Positions 16,955-26,978 of a stretch of 64,000 bases of DNA are shown here, one piece after another. The DNA lies in contig NZ_CP060007.1 of NCBI RefSeq assembly GCF_014168535.1, positions 3,224,001 to 3,288,000 on the forward strand, written 5' to 3'. The notes under the pieces were generated by a model, which ran no database searches, was not told the origin of the DNA, and worked only from the letters and a program-made list of their open reading frames with translations. This DNA comes from Lacibacter sediminis (GTDB lineage Bacteria > Bacteroidota > Bacteroidia > Chitinophagales > Chitinophagaceae). Numbering within the stretch: position 1 is the stretch's first letter; each line of letters opens with the position of its first letter. Position numbers and translations under genes: made by a program.

Positions 16955-19900
16955 CTACTTCCAAATCGGCCCCACTCCCGCTTCACTCAATTTCTTATTC
17001 AACGCATTCAAACGAACTTCCAATGCATCGGCTCTTTGTTTTAGCGTTGTCCATTGTGCATCGTATTCTTTTTTCAAATCAAGGCTTGGCTGGTTTACTC
17101 TTGGAATATCACTTTCGGTTTGGTTAATCAGGAAGAGATAGTTGGCGGTAAACTTATTCGGGAAATTCTCTACATCATCATAAGCTTTGCTTTTGCGCTG
17201 CACCATGTCTTCGTCCCATGCTTTCATGTCTTTGCTCAACGCTTCTGCTTCTTTTTTGATGGCTGCGTATTTGGTATCCATTAAATTCTTCACGAGGTCA
17301 TCAATCTGCAAACGCTTTCCGTTGAGTTTGTTAATGAGGTTGTGCATCACCGTTACATCAGCTTCCATTGTACTCATCAACGCATCATAAGCAGCATATT
17401 CAGCAGGCGTTGTGGGGTATAGAGGATTGGCAGCAATCACAGCCGTGGTGGTTGTTTGCTGTGTGCCTGCTTTGATGGTAACAGTGTAGGTACCGGGAAT
17501 AGCTTTATGTCCTGCATAACTGCTTTCGATATAAACATTCGGTATGCCGGGCATGGTTGCATGACGCATATCCCACACAAAACGATTCAATCCTTTTTGT
17601 TTGCTGAGTGAAGGATTCGGCGGTGGTGCACCATCGTAATACGCTGCATTCTCTACAACTGTACTAAAGCTGCGGATGAGTTTACCTTTTGCATCAGTGA
17701 TGGTCATTGTTACAGTATCCGTTGCTTTCAGTTCTGGTAAGTTGTAATACAGCACCACACCGTTGGCAGGGTTTACACCAGCGCCACGACCTACACCTGT
17801 TGCATTGGCTGCATTCATCGCACTGAAACCATTGGCGATATACGCATCTTCGGGTTGAACCAATTGTAAACCGCTTTGTTCTTTTTTGTATTGACGCAAT
17901 ACATGCAGATCATCCAATACCCAAAAACTGCGACCTGATGTTGCTGCAATGAGATCGCCTTTGTGTACACGCAGATCGGTGATTGGTGTAACGGGTAAAT
18001 TCAATTGAAACGGTTGCCATTGTTTACCGCCATCAAAAGAAATGTACACACCTAACTCTGTACCTGCATACAACAAATCTTTCCGCACATCATCTTCACG
18101 CACGACTCTTGTAAACGCATTGTTCGGAATGCCGTTGTTGATCTTTGTCCATGTTTTGCCATAGTCGGTCGATTTGTATAAACCAGGTGTATGATCATTA
18201 AACTTATAACGTGTGGTGGCAATGTACACGGTTGCTTTATCGTGTGGCGATACTTCAATAGCATTGATCAAACATTCCTGTAAACCTGTTGGTGTAATAT
18301 TGGTCCAGGTGGCACAACCATCTTTTGTTACATACACATAACCATCATCACTACCGGTATAGATCACGCCTTTTTCCAATGGCGATTCCAGAACGTATGC
18401 AAGTGTACCATAGTTCTCTGCTCCCACTGCTTCGTTGGTATAAGGCACACCACCTTTGCCTTGTTTTTCTTTTTCGTTACGTGTAAGATCGGGTGATACT
18501 TCTTTCCAACTGCGACCCATATCAGTGGTCTTCAACAACAATTGTGAACCATGATAGTATGTGTTCGGTTCATGTTTGCTCCAGATGATGGGTGCATTCC
18601 AATTGTAACGGTACTTGATATCTTTTGCATCTTTACCGAGATACTGAATCGGTGCAGGCATAATGTTGGTACTTGCTTTTGCCTTTGTATCGAGTACTTC
18701 AATGGTACCCTGGTAACTTCCACCCAATACATAACGGGGATCGTCAGGATTAAATGCAAGGAAAGCACTTTCGCCACCTGCTGATGCTTCCCAATCGCTG
18801 GCGGTAATAGAACTTCCACCAAATGAACGATGCGGAATAGAAACAGACGTATTATCCTGCTGACCTGCATAGATGCGATACGGAAACTGGTTATCGACAT
18901 TGATGCGGTAGAACTGTGCCGTAGGCATTTGATTTTGCGGACTCCATGTTTTTGCAAAGTTGACTGATACGGAACAACCTCCATCGTTACTGATGATCAT
19001 GTTGTTTGAATTCTTTGGATTGATCCAGAGATCATGATAATCGCCGTGTGTGCCGCTGAGATTTTCCCATGTTTTGCCGCCATCTCTTGAACGGAGTGCA
19101 GGCGCACTTAACACATAAATGGTTTGGTCATTATTGGGATCGATAAAGAGTTCAATATAATACCATGCACGTTGAATGAGACGATGATCATCTGTAATCC
19201 GGCTCCAGCTTGCACCTGCATTATTGCTTACAAATAAACCACCTGCTTCTTTTTCACTATCGCTTTCAATGAGTGCATAAACTTTCTCAGGATTGGAACG
19301 ACTAACGGCAATGGACATCTTCCCCATTTCCGTTGGCAGTCCGTTGGTTAACTTCTGCCATGTATCACCACCATCAACAGATTTATACAATCCGCTTCCT
19401 GCACCACCGCTGATCACCTGCCAGGGTTTGCGGCCATGCTCCCACATCGATGCATAGATGATGCGTGGATTATTCATGTCCATACTTAATTCATTACAAC
19501 CTGTGTTTTCATTTACAAACAATACATTCTTCCAGGTTGCACCACCATCTGTTGATTTATAAATACCACGCTCTTTACTCTTGCTATACAATGCTCCCTG
19601 TGCTGCAACTAATAATGTATTGGGATCTTTTGGATGCACCACAATGCGTGCAATATGTTGTGTGGCTTCAAGTCCCATTTGTTTCCATGTTTTTCCCGCA
19701 TCAGTACTCTTGTACACACCATCACCATGATGCGTCATTACACCACGCACTGCATGTTCACCCATACCAACATACACAACATTGGCATCGCTCTCCGGCA
19801 CAGCCACTGCACCTACGCTTCCTGTTTTAAAATAACCATCGGAGATATTCGTCCAGTTGAGACCAAGATCATCGGTCTTCCACAAACCACCACCTGTGGT

Positions 19901-20095
19901 GCCCATGTAATAGGTGTTGATGTCGCCGGGTACACCTGTGCCACAGTTTGAACGTCCACCACGGAAAGGTCCGATACTGCGCCATTTGACAGCGGAGAAT
20001 TGTTTGTTGAGATCAGACTTGCTTGTGTCGGGTTTTGTTTGTGCGTTGATGGTTGTTGCTGCGAGAAGAAGAGCAACGAGGAAATATTTCTGCAT
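16955..20095 (-). CDS. Secreted sortilin/BNR-repeat beta-propeller protein
   Basis: 1046 residues from the ATG at 20095, where [19 protein letters not shown] gives a signal peptide; the frame is open further upstream but without a sensible start. At least ten BNR/Asp-box motifs are visible ([64 protein letters not shown]), forming one or two seven- to ten-bladed propellers (about 30-720). A C-terminal helical region follows (about 900-1046). Related proteins are annotated as VPS10/sortilin-like or glycosyl hydrolase, but sialidase-type catalytic residues are not obvious. Probably a periplasmic binding or scaffold protein. Confidence 0.85.
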   Translation of the reverse strand: MQKYFLVALLLAATTINAQTKPDTSKSDLNKQFSAVKWRSIGPFRGGRSNCGTGVPGDINTYYMGTTGGGLWKTDDLGLNWTNISDGYFKTGSVGAVAVPESDANVVYVGMGEHAVRGVMTHHGDGVYKSTDAGKTWKQMGLEATQHIARIVVHPKDPNTLLVAAQGALYSKSKERGIYKSTDGGATWKNVLFVNENTGCNELSMDMNNPRIIYASMWEHGRKPWQVISGGAGSGLYKSVDGGDTWQKLTNGLPTEMGKMSIAVSRSNPEKVYALIESDSEKEAGGLFVSNNAGASWSRITDDHRLIQRAWYYIELFIDPNNDQTIYVLSAPALRSRDGGKTWENLSGTHGDYHDLWINPKNSNNMIISNDGGCSVSVNFAKTWSPQNQMPTAQFYRINVDNQFPYRIYAGQQDNTSVSIPHRSFGGSSITASDWEASAGGESAFLAFNPDDPRYVLGGSYQGTIEVLDTKAKASTNIMPAPIQYLGKDAKDIKYRYNWNAPIIWSKHEPNTYYHGSQLLLKTTDMGRSWKEVSPDLTRNEKEKQGKGGVPYTNEAVGAENYGTLAYVLESPLEKGVIYTGSDDGYVYVTKDGCATWTNITPTGLQECLINAIEVSPHDKATVYIATTRYKFNDHTPGLYKSTDYGKTWTKINNGIPNNAFTRVVREDDVRKDLLYAGTELGVYISFDGGKQWQPFQLNLPVTPITDLRVHKGDLIAATSGRSFWVLDDLHVLRQYKKEQSGLQLVQPEDAYIANGFSAMNAANATGVGRGAGVNPANGVVLYYNLPELKATDTVTMTITDAKGKLIRSFSTVVENAAYYDGAPPPNPSLSKQKGLNRFVWDMRHATMPGIPNVYIESSYAGHKAIPGTYTVTIKAGTQQTTTTAVIAANPLYPTTPAEYAAYDALMSTMEADVTVMHNLINKLNGKRLQIDDLVKNLMDTKYAAIKKEAEALSKDMKAWDEDMVQRKSKAYDDVENFPNKFTANYLFLINQTESDIPRVNQPSLDLKKEYDAQWTTLKQRADALEVRLNALNKKLSEAGVGPIWK

Positions 20096-20162
20096 GCTTA
20101 TTAATTTGGATTTGTAATATAAAGCATAACAGTGAAACTTCGATCGTCTTTCCATTCTATTG

Positions 20163-20324
20163 CAGAATGCTTCGCATTCTTTGTTTTTCTTTTTCTTTTT
20201 GCTTCTCCAAAAAGAAACAAAAAAGAGCCCGATTTCGAATGACGGCCCGAAATCGGATTGTTCCCTGATTAAGCGTTTGCAATACTGTGGTGAATTACAG
20301 TTGTGCACTCACGATCATCCTCTG
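20163..20324. repeat. Three-hairpin intergenic repeat, copy 1
   Basis: Hairpin 1: AGAATGC (20164-20170) and GCATTCT (20174-20180). Hairpin 2: CTTTTTG (20195-20201) and CAAAAAG (20208-20214), then AAACAAAAA. Hairpin 3: CCGATTTCG (20229-20237) and CGAAATCGG (20248-20256). A conserved tail starts TGATTAAGC at 20266 and includes TACTGTGGTGAA. The tail, the AAACAAAAA block and all three hairpin positions recur at 54653-54815, but hairpins 1 and 3 have different sequences there. Confidence 0.75.
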
Positions 20325-20406
20325 TAATACTCTTTAACTAAACGGCAAGCCGAAAAATAATTTATTGATATATTTCTTTTATGTCATGATATTTCATCCA
20401 CCTTCA

Positions 20407-21309
20407 TTATTTTATCGTTTCATTTTCCCAATTACGGATCATATCGGCGATGCTTTTATGTGATGATGTTTCAAGAAATAAAATCAATTGCTCATCGGTT
20501 AATTTTTCTTTTTGCTGTTTGAATGCATTCCAGAGTTTTGGCACCAATTGTTTTCCACCTGCATCATACATGTCGCCTGCTGCTTTATGCCAGCGGCATT
20601 GATACCATCCATAATTCTTTCCATGAAACTGACCTATTTCATTGTAATTTTCATGTACGTCCTGCAGACTGGTGAACTTAAATCCCTTGGTTCCATTGTT
20701 GATCACCATTCGGGGAAAAACGGTGAGCGCCGGTAATTGCCCCGGTTCATTTTCTGCAATATAGGTATGTAGTAAAATATTGCAGAACAGTTCACCCATC
20801 CATTTCCGTTGCATGGTTAGCCCACCTTGTATATGAAACGCATGACCGAGTTCATGCAATGCCAGCAAATCAAAAAATGCTTCCATGCTGATGTTGCCAT
20901 CGGCATTACGATACACTGTTTCAATTTGTTTCCGCAGCTCAGTTGGTAATTGATCAAGGGGCGGAAGAAAACCTTTCCACATGGCGTTGTCTTCTGCTGC
21001 TACAATTAAGGTTTGTTCATCGTTATAATGCGGCATACCATACACAGGGAATGTTGTATAACTACTCCAGTCTGCAGCTGATAACACCAACAGCGTAACG
21101 GTTGGTTTAAAACCAATGAGTTGACTATGAAAGTTTAACGCCTTCTCCAACCTGCCTGCAATGGTTGCTGTTTTTTTCGCATGACCGACACTGTAATACA
21201 CACGTATGTTTTTGTTTTCGAGTGCAGTGAGCTTGTCGAAATTTTGTGCAGTGGAAGTATACCGTATTGAAACGAGGAAAAGCAGCAAGAGAAAAATTGT
21301 TTTTTGCAT
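20407..21309 (-). CDS. Secreted HELGH zinc-peptidase-like protein (module copy 2)
   Basis: 300 residues with a signal peptide ending near residue 21. The zinc site is HELGH at 152-156, with ELFCN following 17 residues after the second His; the Glu would be the third ligand. ELxxN is shared with the protein at 8953-9684, as are the surrounding NIL segment and the later xxDxxENY segment, which indicates common ancestry despite low overall identity. Predicted periplasmic metallopeptidase of unknown substrate. It lies 61 bp downstream of an AraC regulator on the same strand. Confidence 0.7.
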   Translation of the reverse strand: MQKTIFLLLLFLVSIRYTSTAQNFDKLTALENKNIRVYYSVGHAKKTATIAGRLEKALNFHSQLIGFKPTVTLLVLSAADWSSYTTFPVYGMPHYNDEQTLIVAAEDNAMWKGFLPPLDQLPTELRKQIETVYRNADGNISMEAFFDLLALHELGHAFHIQGGLTMQRKWMGELFCNILLHTYIAENEPGQLPALTVFPRMVINNGTKGFKFTSLQDVHENYNEIGQFHGKNYGWYQCRWHKAAGDMYDAGGKQLVPKLWNAFKQQKEKLTDEQLILFLETSSHKSIADMIRNWENETIK

Positions 21310-21370
21310 GGCGATTTATTTTACACAAATCTCGCCACGCATGAAAACGATAAATAGTATGAAAACGACA

Positions 21371-22198
21371 TTATAAACGAAGAGATGCCTGCAAACGAAC
21401 AGGTGTATCGCCCAGTTCTTTTTCGATGACACCCGGTGCCACACCGGCAAACTGTTTAAAGTCACGGATGAGATGCATCTGGTCGAAGTAATTACATTCA
21501 TAGGCGATCTTTGTCCAGCTGATGCCGGGCATCTGTTCTTTGAGCCGGTAAGCTTTTGAAAAACGAACGATCCTGGAGAATAACTTCGGCGGAAGACCAA
21601 TACGTTCTTTGCTCACCCGTTCAAACTGGCGCAGACTTAAACAAGCCATCGATGCAAGTTTTTCGATGGATACATTTCCTTCAACACGCAACAACTCCAG
21701 CATTGCTTTATCAAACGGTAAGATATCTTTTAAACTTTTTGCTTTTTTCAACAGGAATAGTTCCACCACATCTTTAATGGCATCAAAACTATTTGCTTCC
21801 TGCATTTTTTCATTGAGCTCATTCATTTCATTGCCAAATACATCTTCTGCATCATAACTGCCGTCGATCATTTCAGCCATTGACAAACCAAGCAGGCGAT
21901 GCAAACCGCCGGGATGAAGACCTACACGTACTGCTTTGTGATCCCTGTTGATATCGATGGTTACACGGTTCAGTTGCGGACCAACAATAACACTGCGTGG
22001 TTGCAGGATAAATGTATCAGTTCCTTCCTGCTGCACTTTGATCCTGTCGTTGATATAGAAGAACAATGAATTTTGCGGTGTGGGTGGATAAGGACATAAC
22101 ACAGCAGGCACTTCGGGATCTATTTCTGCATGCACCAGCATAATGCATTGCACAAACTCCTGCAACAAAGGATGAGGTATATAAAATCTGGTTTGCAA
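21371..22198 (-). CDS. AraC-family transcriptional regulator (module copy 2)
   Basis: 275 residues. The start is TTG at 22198: an in-frame TAG lies 12 bp upstream and no ATG occurs before residue 19, yet FYIPHPLLQEFVQ is needed for the N-terminal sensor domain. The sensor has LHPGGLHRLLGLSMAEMIDG and the C-terminal HTH pair reads IEKLASMACLSLRQFERV, then YECNYFDQMHLIRDFKQFAG. Nearly every block aligns with the regulator at 9753-10601. It is probably co-transcribed with the HELGH gene behind it. Confidence 0.83.
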   Translation of the reverse strand: MQTRFYIPHPLLQEFVQCIMLVHAEIDPEVPAVLCPYPPTPQNSLFFYINDRIKVQQEGTDTFILQPRSVIVGPQLNRVTIDINRDHKAVRVGLHPGGLHRLLGLSMAEMIDGSYDAEDVFGNEMNELNEKMQEANSFDAIKDVVELFLLKKAKSLKDILPFDKAMLELLRVEGNVSIEKLASMACLSLRQFERVSKERIGLPPKLFSRIVRFSKAYRLKEQMPGISWTKIAYECNYFDQMHLIRDFKQFAGVAPGVIEKELGDTPVRLQASLRL

Positions 22199-22223
22199 CT
22201 TATTTTGAAGCTACGCAAACTTA

Positions 22224-22254
22224 TTGAAGGCTCAAAAGACCGAATCTAATTTTC
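22224..22254 (+). promoter_or_regulatory. Weak promoter candidate for the M28 gene
   Basis: TTG at 22224-22226 and TAATTTTC at 22247-22254 (one mismatch to TAnnTTTG), 20 bp apart. The leader to the ATG at 22269 would be very short. Confidence 0.25.
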
Positions 22255-22268
22255 ACTATCTTGTCGCT

Positions 22269-23900
22269 ATGAAAAAGTATGTATTTCTGCTGCTCGGTTT
22301 TGCAGCATTCCAAAGTTCTGCACAGCAGGTAAAGATTTCAAAAAGTATTCAACAGGCGATGAACAGGATCGATACCAATACCATCCGTTCACATATTGCC
22401 TATCTCGCCGATGATAAATTGAAAGGACGTTTGCCCGGTACCGAAGGTTATCAAATGGCCGTTGATTATGTAGTTGATCAATATAAAAAAATGGGTGTGG
22501 CACCCGGTGGCGATAATGGTGGTTACACACAGAAGTTAATCTTACGCCGTTCGTTGCTGAATAATAAATCATCAGTAGCTGTGTTGAAAGATGCAAACGG
22601 CAATATTGATTCGCTGGATTTTGCTGTAGACTATACAGCCATTCCACACCCCATGCTTACAAGTGCAGCGGCGCAGGGCCAATTGGTATTTGCAGGTTAT
22701 GGTGTAGAAATTCCGGGACAATATTCTGACTATACAGGTATAGACGTGAAAGGAAAAATTGTGGTATTGGTTGCTGGTGCACCTGATGGATTGATTTCAA
22801 CACTCACTGCCCATTTCTCCAATGCGGGCAATAAAATGAACACTGCATTTACCAAAGGAGCAATCGGCGCCATCATTATTAATTTAGCTGTAAGACCTTC
22901 TGGCAATGTTGCTGCCGCTATACAATCAAACGTGGCGGTAAATCCTGAGAAGACGGCTGCATATGGGCGGGCATTTACCGGCAACCTGAAAGTTGCATTG
23001 AACGGAAGTAAATCTTTATTGAGCCGTTTATTTATGCATTCCGGTAAAAACATGGAACAAGTGTTGGCCGATATTAAAAAATCAAAAGCATCATCCTTTG
23101 CATTGCCCTACAGTATTTCCGTTTCGTACAATACTTCGCATACCGATTTTGAAAGTTATAATGTGGTGGGATTAATTCCCGGCAGCGATAACGTATTGAA
23201 GAATGAATACGTGGTGCATTCTGCACATCTTGATCATGTGGGTATCGGTCGGGCAGTAAATGGTGATTCTATTTATAACGGCGCACACGACAATGCATCG
23301 GGTGTAGCTTCATTGCTGGAGATTGCACGTATCTATAAAACATCAGGCGCAAAACCAAAACGCTCCGTATTGATCGTGATGGTTACTGCTGAAGAAATGG
23401 GATTGGTTGGTTCTTCTTATTTCGCTGCAAATCCTACTGTTCCAAAAGCATCGATCGTTGCTGATGTAAATACCGATATGCCAACAGTGATTGCTCCTTT
23501 GCTTTCTGTTGTGCCCTTAGGTGCAGAACATAGCAGCATTATGAACAATGTAAAATTTGCTGCTTCGTATTTAAAACTGGATGTAGAAAAAGATCCTGAG
23601 CCTGAACAAAACCGTTTTGTGCGTAGTGATCAATACAGTTTCGTGATGAATGGAATTCCCGCCCTGCATATCAAGTATGGCAACAAAACAAACATCCCCG
23701 GTTTTGACCTGGATGCCTTTGTAAAACAATGGCGTGCGAAATACTATCACCAGAGTGCCGATGGATTGGATGGGATATTCAACTTCACTGCAGCAAAAAC
23801 ATATGTGCAGTTGAATTTCTTAATCAGTTATTCAATAGCACAAACAACTGAACGGCCGAAGTGGAATGCAGGTGATCTGTTTGGTGCGGTGCAGCAATAA
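22269..23900 (+). CDS. M28-family zinc aminopeptidase with PA domain
   Basis: 543 residues from the ATG at 22269, chosen because KKYVFLLLGFAAFQSSAQ is a signal peptide. Order: signal, first part of the peptidase fold (IRSHIAYLADDKLKGRLPGT), a protease-associated insert (about 125-230, LVFAGYGVEIPG), then the di-zinc core: VVHSAHLDHVG, GAHDNASGVAS, VTAEEMGLVGSSYF, VNTDMP and ALHIKYG. All five ligand motifs expected for M28 are present. It acts outside the cytoplasm on peptides. It has its own terminator and diverges from the AraC gene, with a 70-bp shared upstream region. Confidence 0.92.
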   Translation: MKKYVFLLLGFAAFQSSAQQVKISKSIQQAMNRIDTNTIRSHIAYLADDKLKGRLPGTEGYQMAVDYVVDQYKKMGVAPGGDNGGYTQKLILRRSLLNNKSSVAVLKDANGNIDSLDFAVDYTAIPHPMLTSAAAQGQLVFAGYGVEIPGQYSDYTGIDVKGKIVVLVAGAPDGLISTLTAHFSNAGNKMNTAFTKGAIGAIIINLAVRPSGNVAAAIQSNVAVNPEKTAAYGRAFTGNLKVALNGSKSLLSRLFMHSGKNMEQVLADIKKSKASSFALPYSISVSYNTSHTDFESYNVVGLIPGSDNVLKNEYVVHSAHLDHVGIGRAVNGDSIYNGAHDNASGVASLLEIARIYKTSGAKPKRSVLIVMVTAEEMGLVGSSYFAANPTVPKASIVADVNTDMPTVIAPLLSVVPLGAEHSSIMNNVKFAASYLKLDVEKDPEPEQNRFVRSDQYSFVMNGIPALHIKYGNKTNIPGFDLDAFVKQWRAKYYHQSADGLDGIFNFTAAKTYVQLNFLISYSIAQTTERPKWNAGDLFGAVQQ

Positions 23901-23918
23901 ACGAAACCTACCTATAAG

Positions 23919-23953
23919 AAACAGCCGGACAGAAATGATCCGGCTGTTTTGTT
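23919..23953 (+). terminator. Terminator after the M28 peptidase
   Basis: A 10-bp stem (AACAGCCGGA / TCCGGCTGTT) followed by a T-rich tail. Confidence 0.85.
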
Positions 23954-24033
23954 TAAGTTCCATCATTCTATTTAACATTTACTTATTTACTTTTACAGTG
24001 TATACATCATCCTTACTGAAACAACCACCGTAT

Positions 24034-25338
24034 ATGAAACGCTCTGTATTGTTCGCTTTGTTTTTGTTCTTGCTGATAGCAGCAACAGAAGCACAGGATA
24101 TTTACCTCAACAAAGACACAACCATTAACAACACCTGGAACATTCCCAAAGGAACCATCCTTAAATTCGGCAGCAAAGGAAAAATTAACGGCACCGGTAC
24201 CATCAAAGGCGGTATTATTGATGCAGCACTTACACAATGGATCTTTGATACAACGCTCACTGTTTCTCCCGAAGGAACGTATAACAATGTATTCAGCGCA
24301 AAATGGTTTGGTGCAGGGTCTGTAAAAGACAATGCAGGCGTGTTACAAAAAGGGATCAATACGGTGTTAGCCAACAGCGGAACATTGCGCAACTTCTTTA
24401 TTCCACGTGGGGTTTATCCGTTCAGCAAATCATTAACTGTTGCAAGTTTATACAAAGAACAATATACCGGATGTACGATTCATATTTATGGTGAGTCTTC
24501 TTTCTGGGATAGTGGTACAGGCACCACGTTGCAATACACCGCAACCGATGGTTTTGCGTTAGGATTACAACTCAACAAAGGAAGCGAGATCAATAACCTG
24601 ACTATCCTTGGTCAGTTTAAAGCACCATCTGCTGTTGATTCTGTTTACTATAATATTCCGTTTGATCAATATAATGATATGAATGGAAAATGTACGCCGC
24701 AGTATTCAGGTCTGGTGATTGATTATGATGGCAGCAAAAATGCGAGTGGCTCAACAGGTATAAAAATACACGACATGAACATTGGTAACTTTACCATCAA
24801 TTATCTTATCAGTCCCAATGGTAAAACCGTAAATGCAGATATTCTATTGTTTGAAAATATCCGCTGCGGTAATGGAAAAGTTGGTTTTGCAACCGGGCAG
24901 GCACAAGAAAAAGGAAATGTGATTCGTGGTATTTACAGTTGGGGCAGCATTCATACATTGTACGTTGCAGGTAAATATGGAAAAGCACAGGCCGGCAGTT
25001 ATACCATTGATGGCGGTAATGTTGCCGGACGATGCATCCGGTTGTTTGATATTGCACAGGCAGGTTGGTACAGCACCAACATCAGTAATCTGTTTGCAGA
25101 GAGCTTGGGCAGCATTGGCAACATCAGTACACAAATACCATTGAACATCAGCAACAGCACATTTCACTTTGTGTATCCCAATAAAATCGGAAGGCAAACA
25201 TTACTCAACAGCAACAATGAAAAAGTAGCTTTTTCGAATTGCATTTTCCGTTATTATGGTAAAACAGATCCTATGAAGTTTGTTGGCAGAGCAACGTTTA
25301 CGAATTGCCAGTTCAGCGGGCCACAGGTGAAAGAATAA
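24034..25338 (+). CDS. Secreted right-handed beta-helix (pectate-lyase-like) protein
   Basis: 434 residues from the ATG at 24034; the open frame extends 168 bp further but only here does a signal peptide start (KRSVLFALFLFLLIAATEAQ). Asn/Gly-rich, evenly spaced strands (INGTGTIKGGIID, GSEINNLTILGQF, TGIKIHDMNIGNF, VAFSNCIF, ATFTNCQFSG) and an early FIPRGVYPFSKSL segment point to a parallel beta-helix of the pectate lyase superfamily. Catalytic residues cannot be named, so a polysaccharide-binding or lyase role is only inferred. It converges on a lipoprotein gene 7 bp away. Confidence 0.68.
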   Translation: MKRSVLFALFLFLLIAATEAQDIYLNKDTTINNTWNIPKGTILKFGSKGKINGTGTIKGGIIDAALTQWIFDTTLTVSPEGTYNNVFSAKWFGAGSVKDNAGVLQKGINTVLANSGTLRNFFIPRGVYPFSKSLTVASLYKEQYTGCTIHIYGESSFWDSGTGTTLQYTATDGFALGLQLNKGSEINNLTILGQFKAPSAVDSVYYNIPFDQYNDMNGKCTPQYSGLVIDYDGSKNASGSTGIKIHDMNIGNFTINYLISPNGKTVNADILLFENIRCGNGKVGFATGQAQEKGNVIRGIYSWGSIHTLYVAGKYGKAQAGSYTIDGGNVAGRCIRLFDIAQAGWYSTNISNLFAESLGSIGNISTQIPLNISNSTFHFVYPNKIGRQTLLNSNNEKVAFSNCIFRYYGKTDPMKFVGRATFTNCQFSGPQVKE

Positions 25339-25345
25339 ACAAACG

Positions 25346-26242
25346 CTATTGCTTTAAATAATATTCATCGGTTTCTATAAAATAGCCGTCTGCCATCAAT
25401 TTCATTAATTCAACAGTGGTCCATGTTGCATTGAAGTAGAATGTATGATCCTGGTATAAGTAAATAAGTGAAGGCAAATCTTTCGTTTTACGACTGCATT
25501 CCCAGGTTGAAAAAATATGGTCTGCTTTTTTTTCGATGATATACAGTTGCCACCAGTTATTTCGTTCACCTGTTACACTTCCACGGAAACTCACTGCATA
25601 GAAGCGATCATTCAATTGACGAAGCACCGCATTTTTTCCAAGATCAAAATAAATGGTGTCGATCGATCTCATGATAAATGTATCCTGTTCCTGCCAATAC
25701 GCTCTGCCTGTCGACATTGTGCCTTCATAATCAACGTCATACATCTTTGCATTACGGGAAATGAATTGATCAACCGTATCAACAGGTTGGCGCAGACTAT
25801 CGTAAACGATCAATTTCTCAAATTCATACACTTCGCCTTCCGGATAAACAAACTCTCTTGCTTTGTTAAGTTTAGGCCATGCACCTTTGGCAATTTTCTC
25901 AATCCCGTTTATGATAACAGCAAAAAAAGTTTCCTCAATCAATAACGAAAGACTGTCGTTGGAAGAATAAAAAGGCGAACGTTGCTGTGCTTCCGGTTTC
26001 CAATAGAACGGCATACTGTTCGTTCCTGATGATATTTTTCCTGAATCAGGAAAATTGATCATATAAACACCTGTATCCGGTAACGATTGCCAGGTGCCTG
26101 TTAAATGCGCCGGAAATTCATTGCTGTTTGGTCGGTCTGTCGGCAGGGGTTGTTCAAAATAAAACGTGGTGCAGGAACTTACCTGTACAAAAAGCAAACA
26201 AACAGCTATGCTTTTAAGAGCATTGGTAAAGCATCCGCACAT
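25346..26242 (-). CDS. Lipoprotein of unknown function, 298 aa
   Basis: Start taken at the ATG at 26242; a GTG 30 bp upstream is in frame. Lipobox VQVSSC gives a lipidated Cys at residue 24. The mature protein begins with a 'LTGTWQSLPDTG' segment typical of small beta-barrel lipoproteins and then alternates strands and turns (EGEVYEFEKLIVYD, TFIMRSIDTIYFDLGK). No family was recognised. It converges on the beta-helix gene with a 7-bp gap, so the two transcripts must end on each other. Confidence 0.6.
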   Translation of the reverse strand: MCGCFTNALKSIAVCLLFVQVSSCTTFYFEQPLPTDRPNSNEFPAHLTGTWQSLPDTGVYMINFPDSGKISSGTNSMPFYWKPEAQQRSPFYSSNDSLSLLIEETFFAVIINGIEKIAKGAWPKLNKAREFVYPEGEVYEFEKLIVYDSLRQPVDTVDQFISRNAKMYDVDYEGTMSTGRAYWQEQDTFIMRSIDTIYFDLGKNAVLRQLNDRFYAVSFRGSVTGERNNWWQLYIIEKKADHIFSTWECSRKTKDLPSLIYLYQDHTFYFNATWTTVELMKLMADGYFIETDEYYLKQ

Positions 26243-26483
26243 ATTTACCTGTTTTGGCAGAAGGTACAACACTTGTCACTGGTTTTCCAATGATACGCAT
26301 CATTGATCAGATTGAATGTTGATCACAACCTTCACCATTTTCAGGCTTATACATGAGATAAGGTGTAACAGTGCCCGTTATTCAATAGCAGGCACAGTTA
26401 TTGACATACAGTAGTATCGCCATATTATGATCTGTATTGCCCAAAAGCACACAGACCAGATTATTCACATTAAAATAGAATTT

Positions 26484-26936
26484 ATGAAGCAGGTACTCAT
26501 GTTTGTTTTTTCATTGCTCTTCACCGGTTCGTTTGCTGTTGCACAGGAAACCGATGTACGGAAAGAAAAGAAACGTATTAAACAGGAACAAAAACAGGTA
26601 AAGGATTTAAACCTCGACCGCAACCAGGGGCAACAGATCAAAAGTATCAACAACCGTTACAGAGATGAGCATAAAGCCATCATGCAAAACGATGCACTTA
26701 CTCAACAACAAAAGCAGGATCAGATCCAGGCGTTAAATAAACGAAGAGTCGAGGAAATTCATAACCTCATTGGTCAGGATAAAGCAAAAGACTATGACCG
26801 CATCCGGGAAAATGAAAAAATGAAAGACAAGGTTAAAGAGGAAGAAGAGAAAGTGAAAGACAAGCAAAAAGAGAAAAAAGTAAAAGAGGAAAAAGTAAAG
26901 AAAGAAAAAAAGGAAAAGAAAAACGGTAAAGGATAA
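26484..26936 (+). CDS. Spy/CpxP-like secreted protein with a Lys/Glu-rich tail
   Basis: 150 residues from the ATG at 26484 (signal peptide KQVLMFVFSLLFTGSFAVAQ). The central helices LDRNQGQQIKSINNRYRDE and LTQQQKQDQIQALNKRR resemble the LTxxQ motif of periplasmic Spy/CpxP chaperones. The final ~45 residues are almost only Lys, Glu and Asp (KEEEEKVKDKQKEKK), a charged single helix or disordered tail. A periplasmic chaperone or envelope stress role is inferred. The tail is low-complexity DNA (AAA/GAA runs) and could vary in length between strains. Confidence 0.65.
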   Translation: MKQVLMFVFSLLFTGSFAVAQETDVRKEKKRIKQEQKQVKDLNLDRNQGQQIKSINNRYRDEHKAIMQNDALTQQQKQDQIQALNKRRVEEIHNLIGQDKAKDYDRIRENEKMKDKVKEEEEKVKDKQKEKKVKEEKVKKEKKEKKNGKG

Positions 26937-26942
26937 ACGAAT

Positions 26943-26978
26943 AAAAAAGTCCGGCAGATGATCTGCCGGACTTTTTTA
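26943..26978. terminator. Bidirectional terminator between the Spy-like and NIPSNAP genes
   Basis: A long stem (AAAAAAGTCCGGCAGAT with ATCTGCCGGACTTTTTT) with A runs on one side and T runs on the other, so it works for both convergent genes. Confidence 0.88.

Noticed and set aside
21371-22198. Using the internal Met at residue 19 as the start of the AraC gene
   Set aside because: It would remove the conserved start of the sensor domain; the TTG at 22198 keeps it.
26800-26936. Lys/Glu-rich low-complexity end of the Spy-like gene as a separate repeat element
   Set aside because: It is in frame and continues the coding sequence to a proper stop and terminator.
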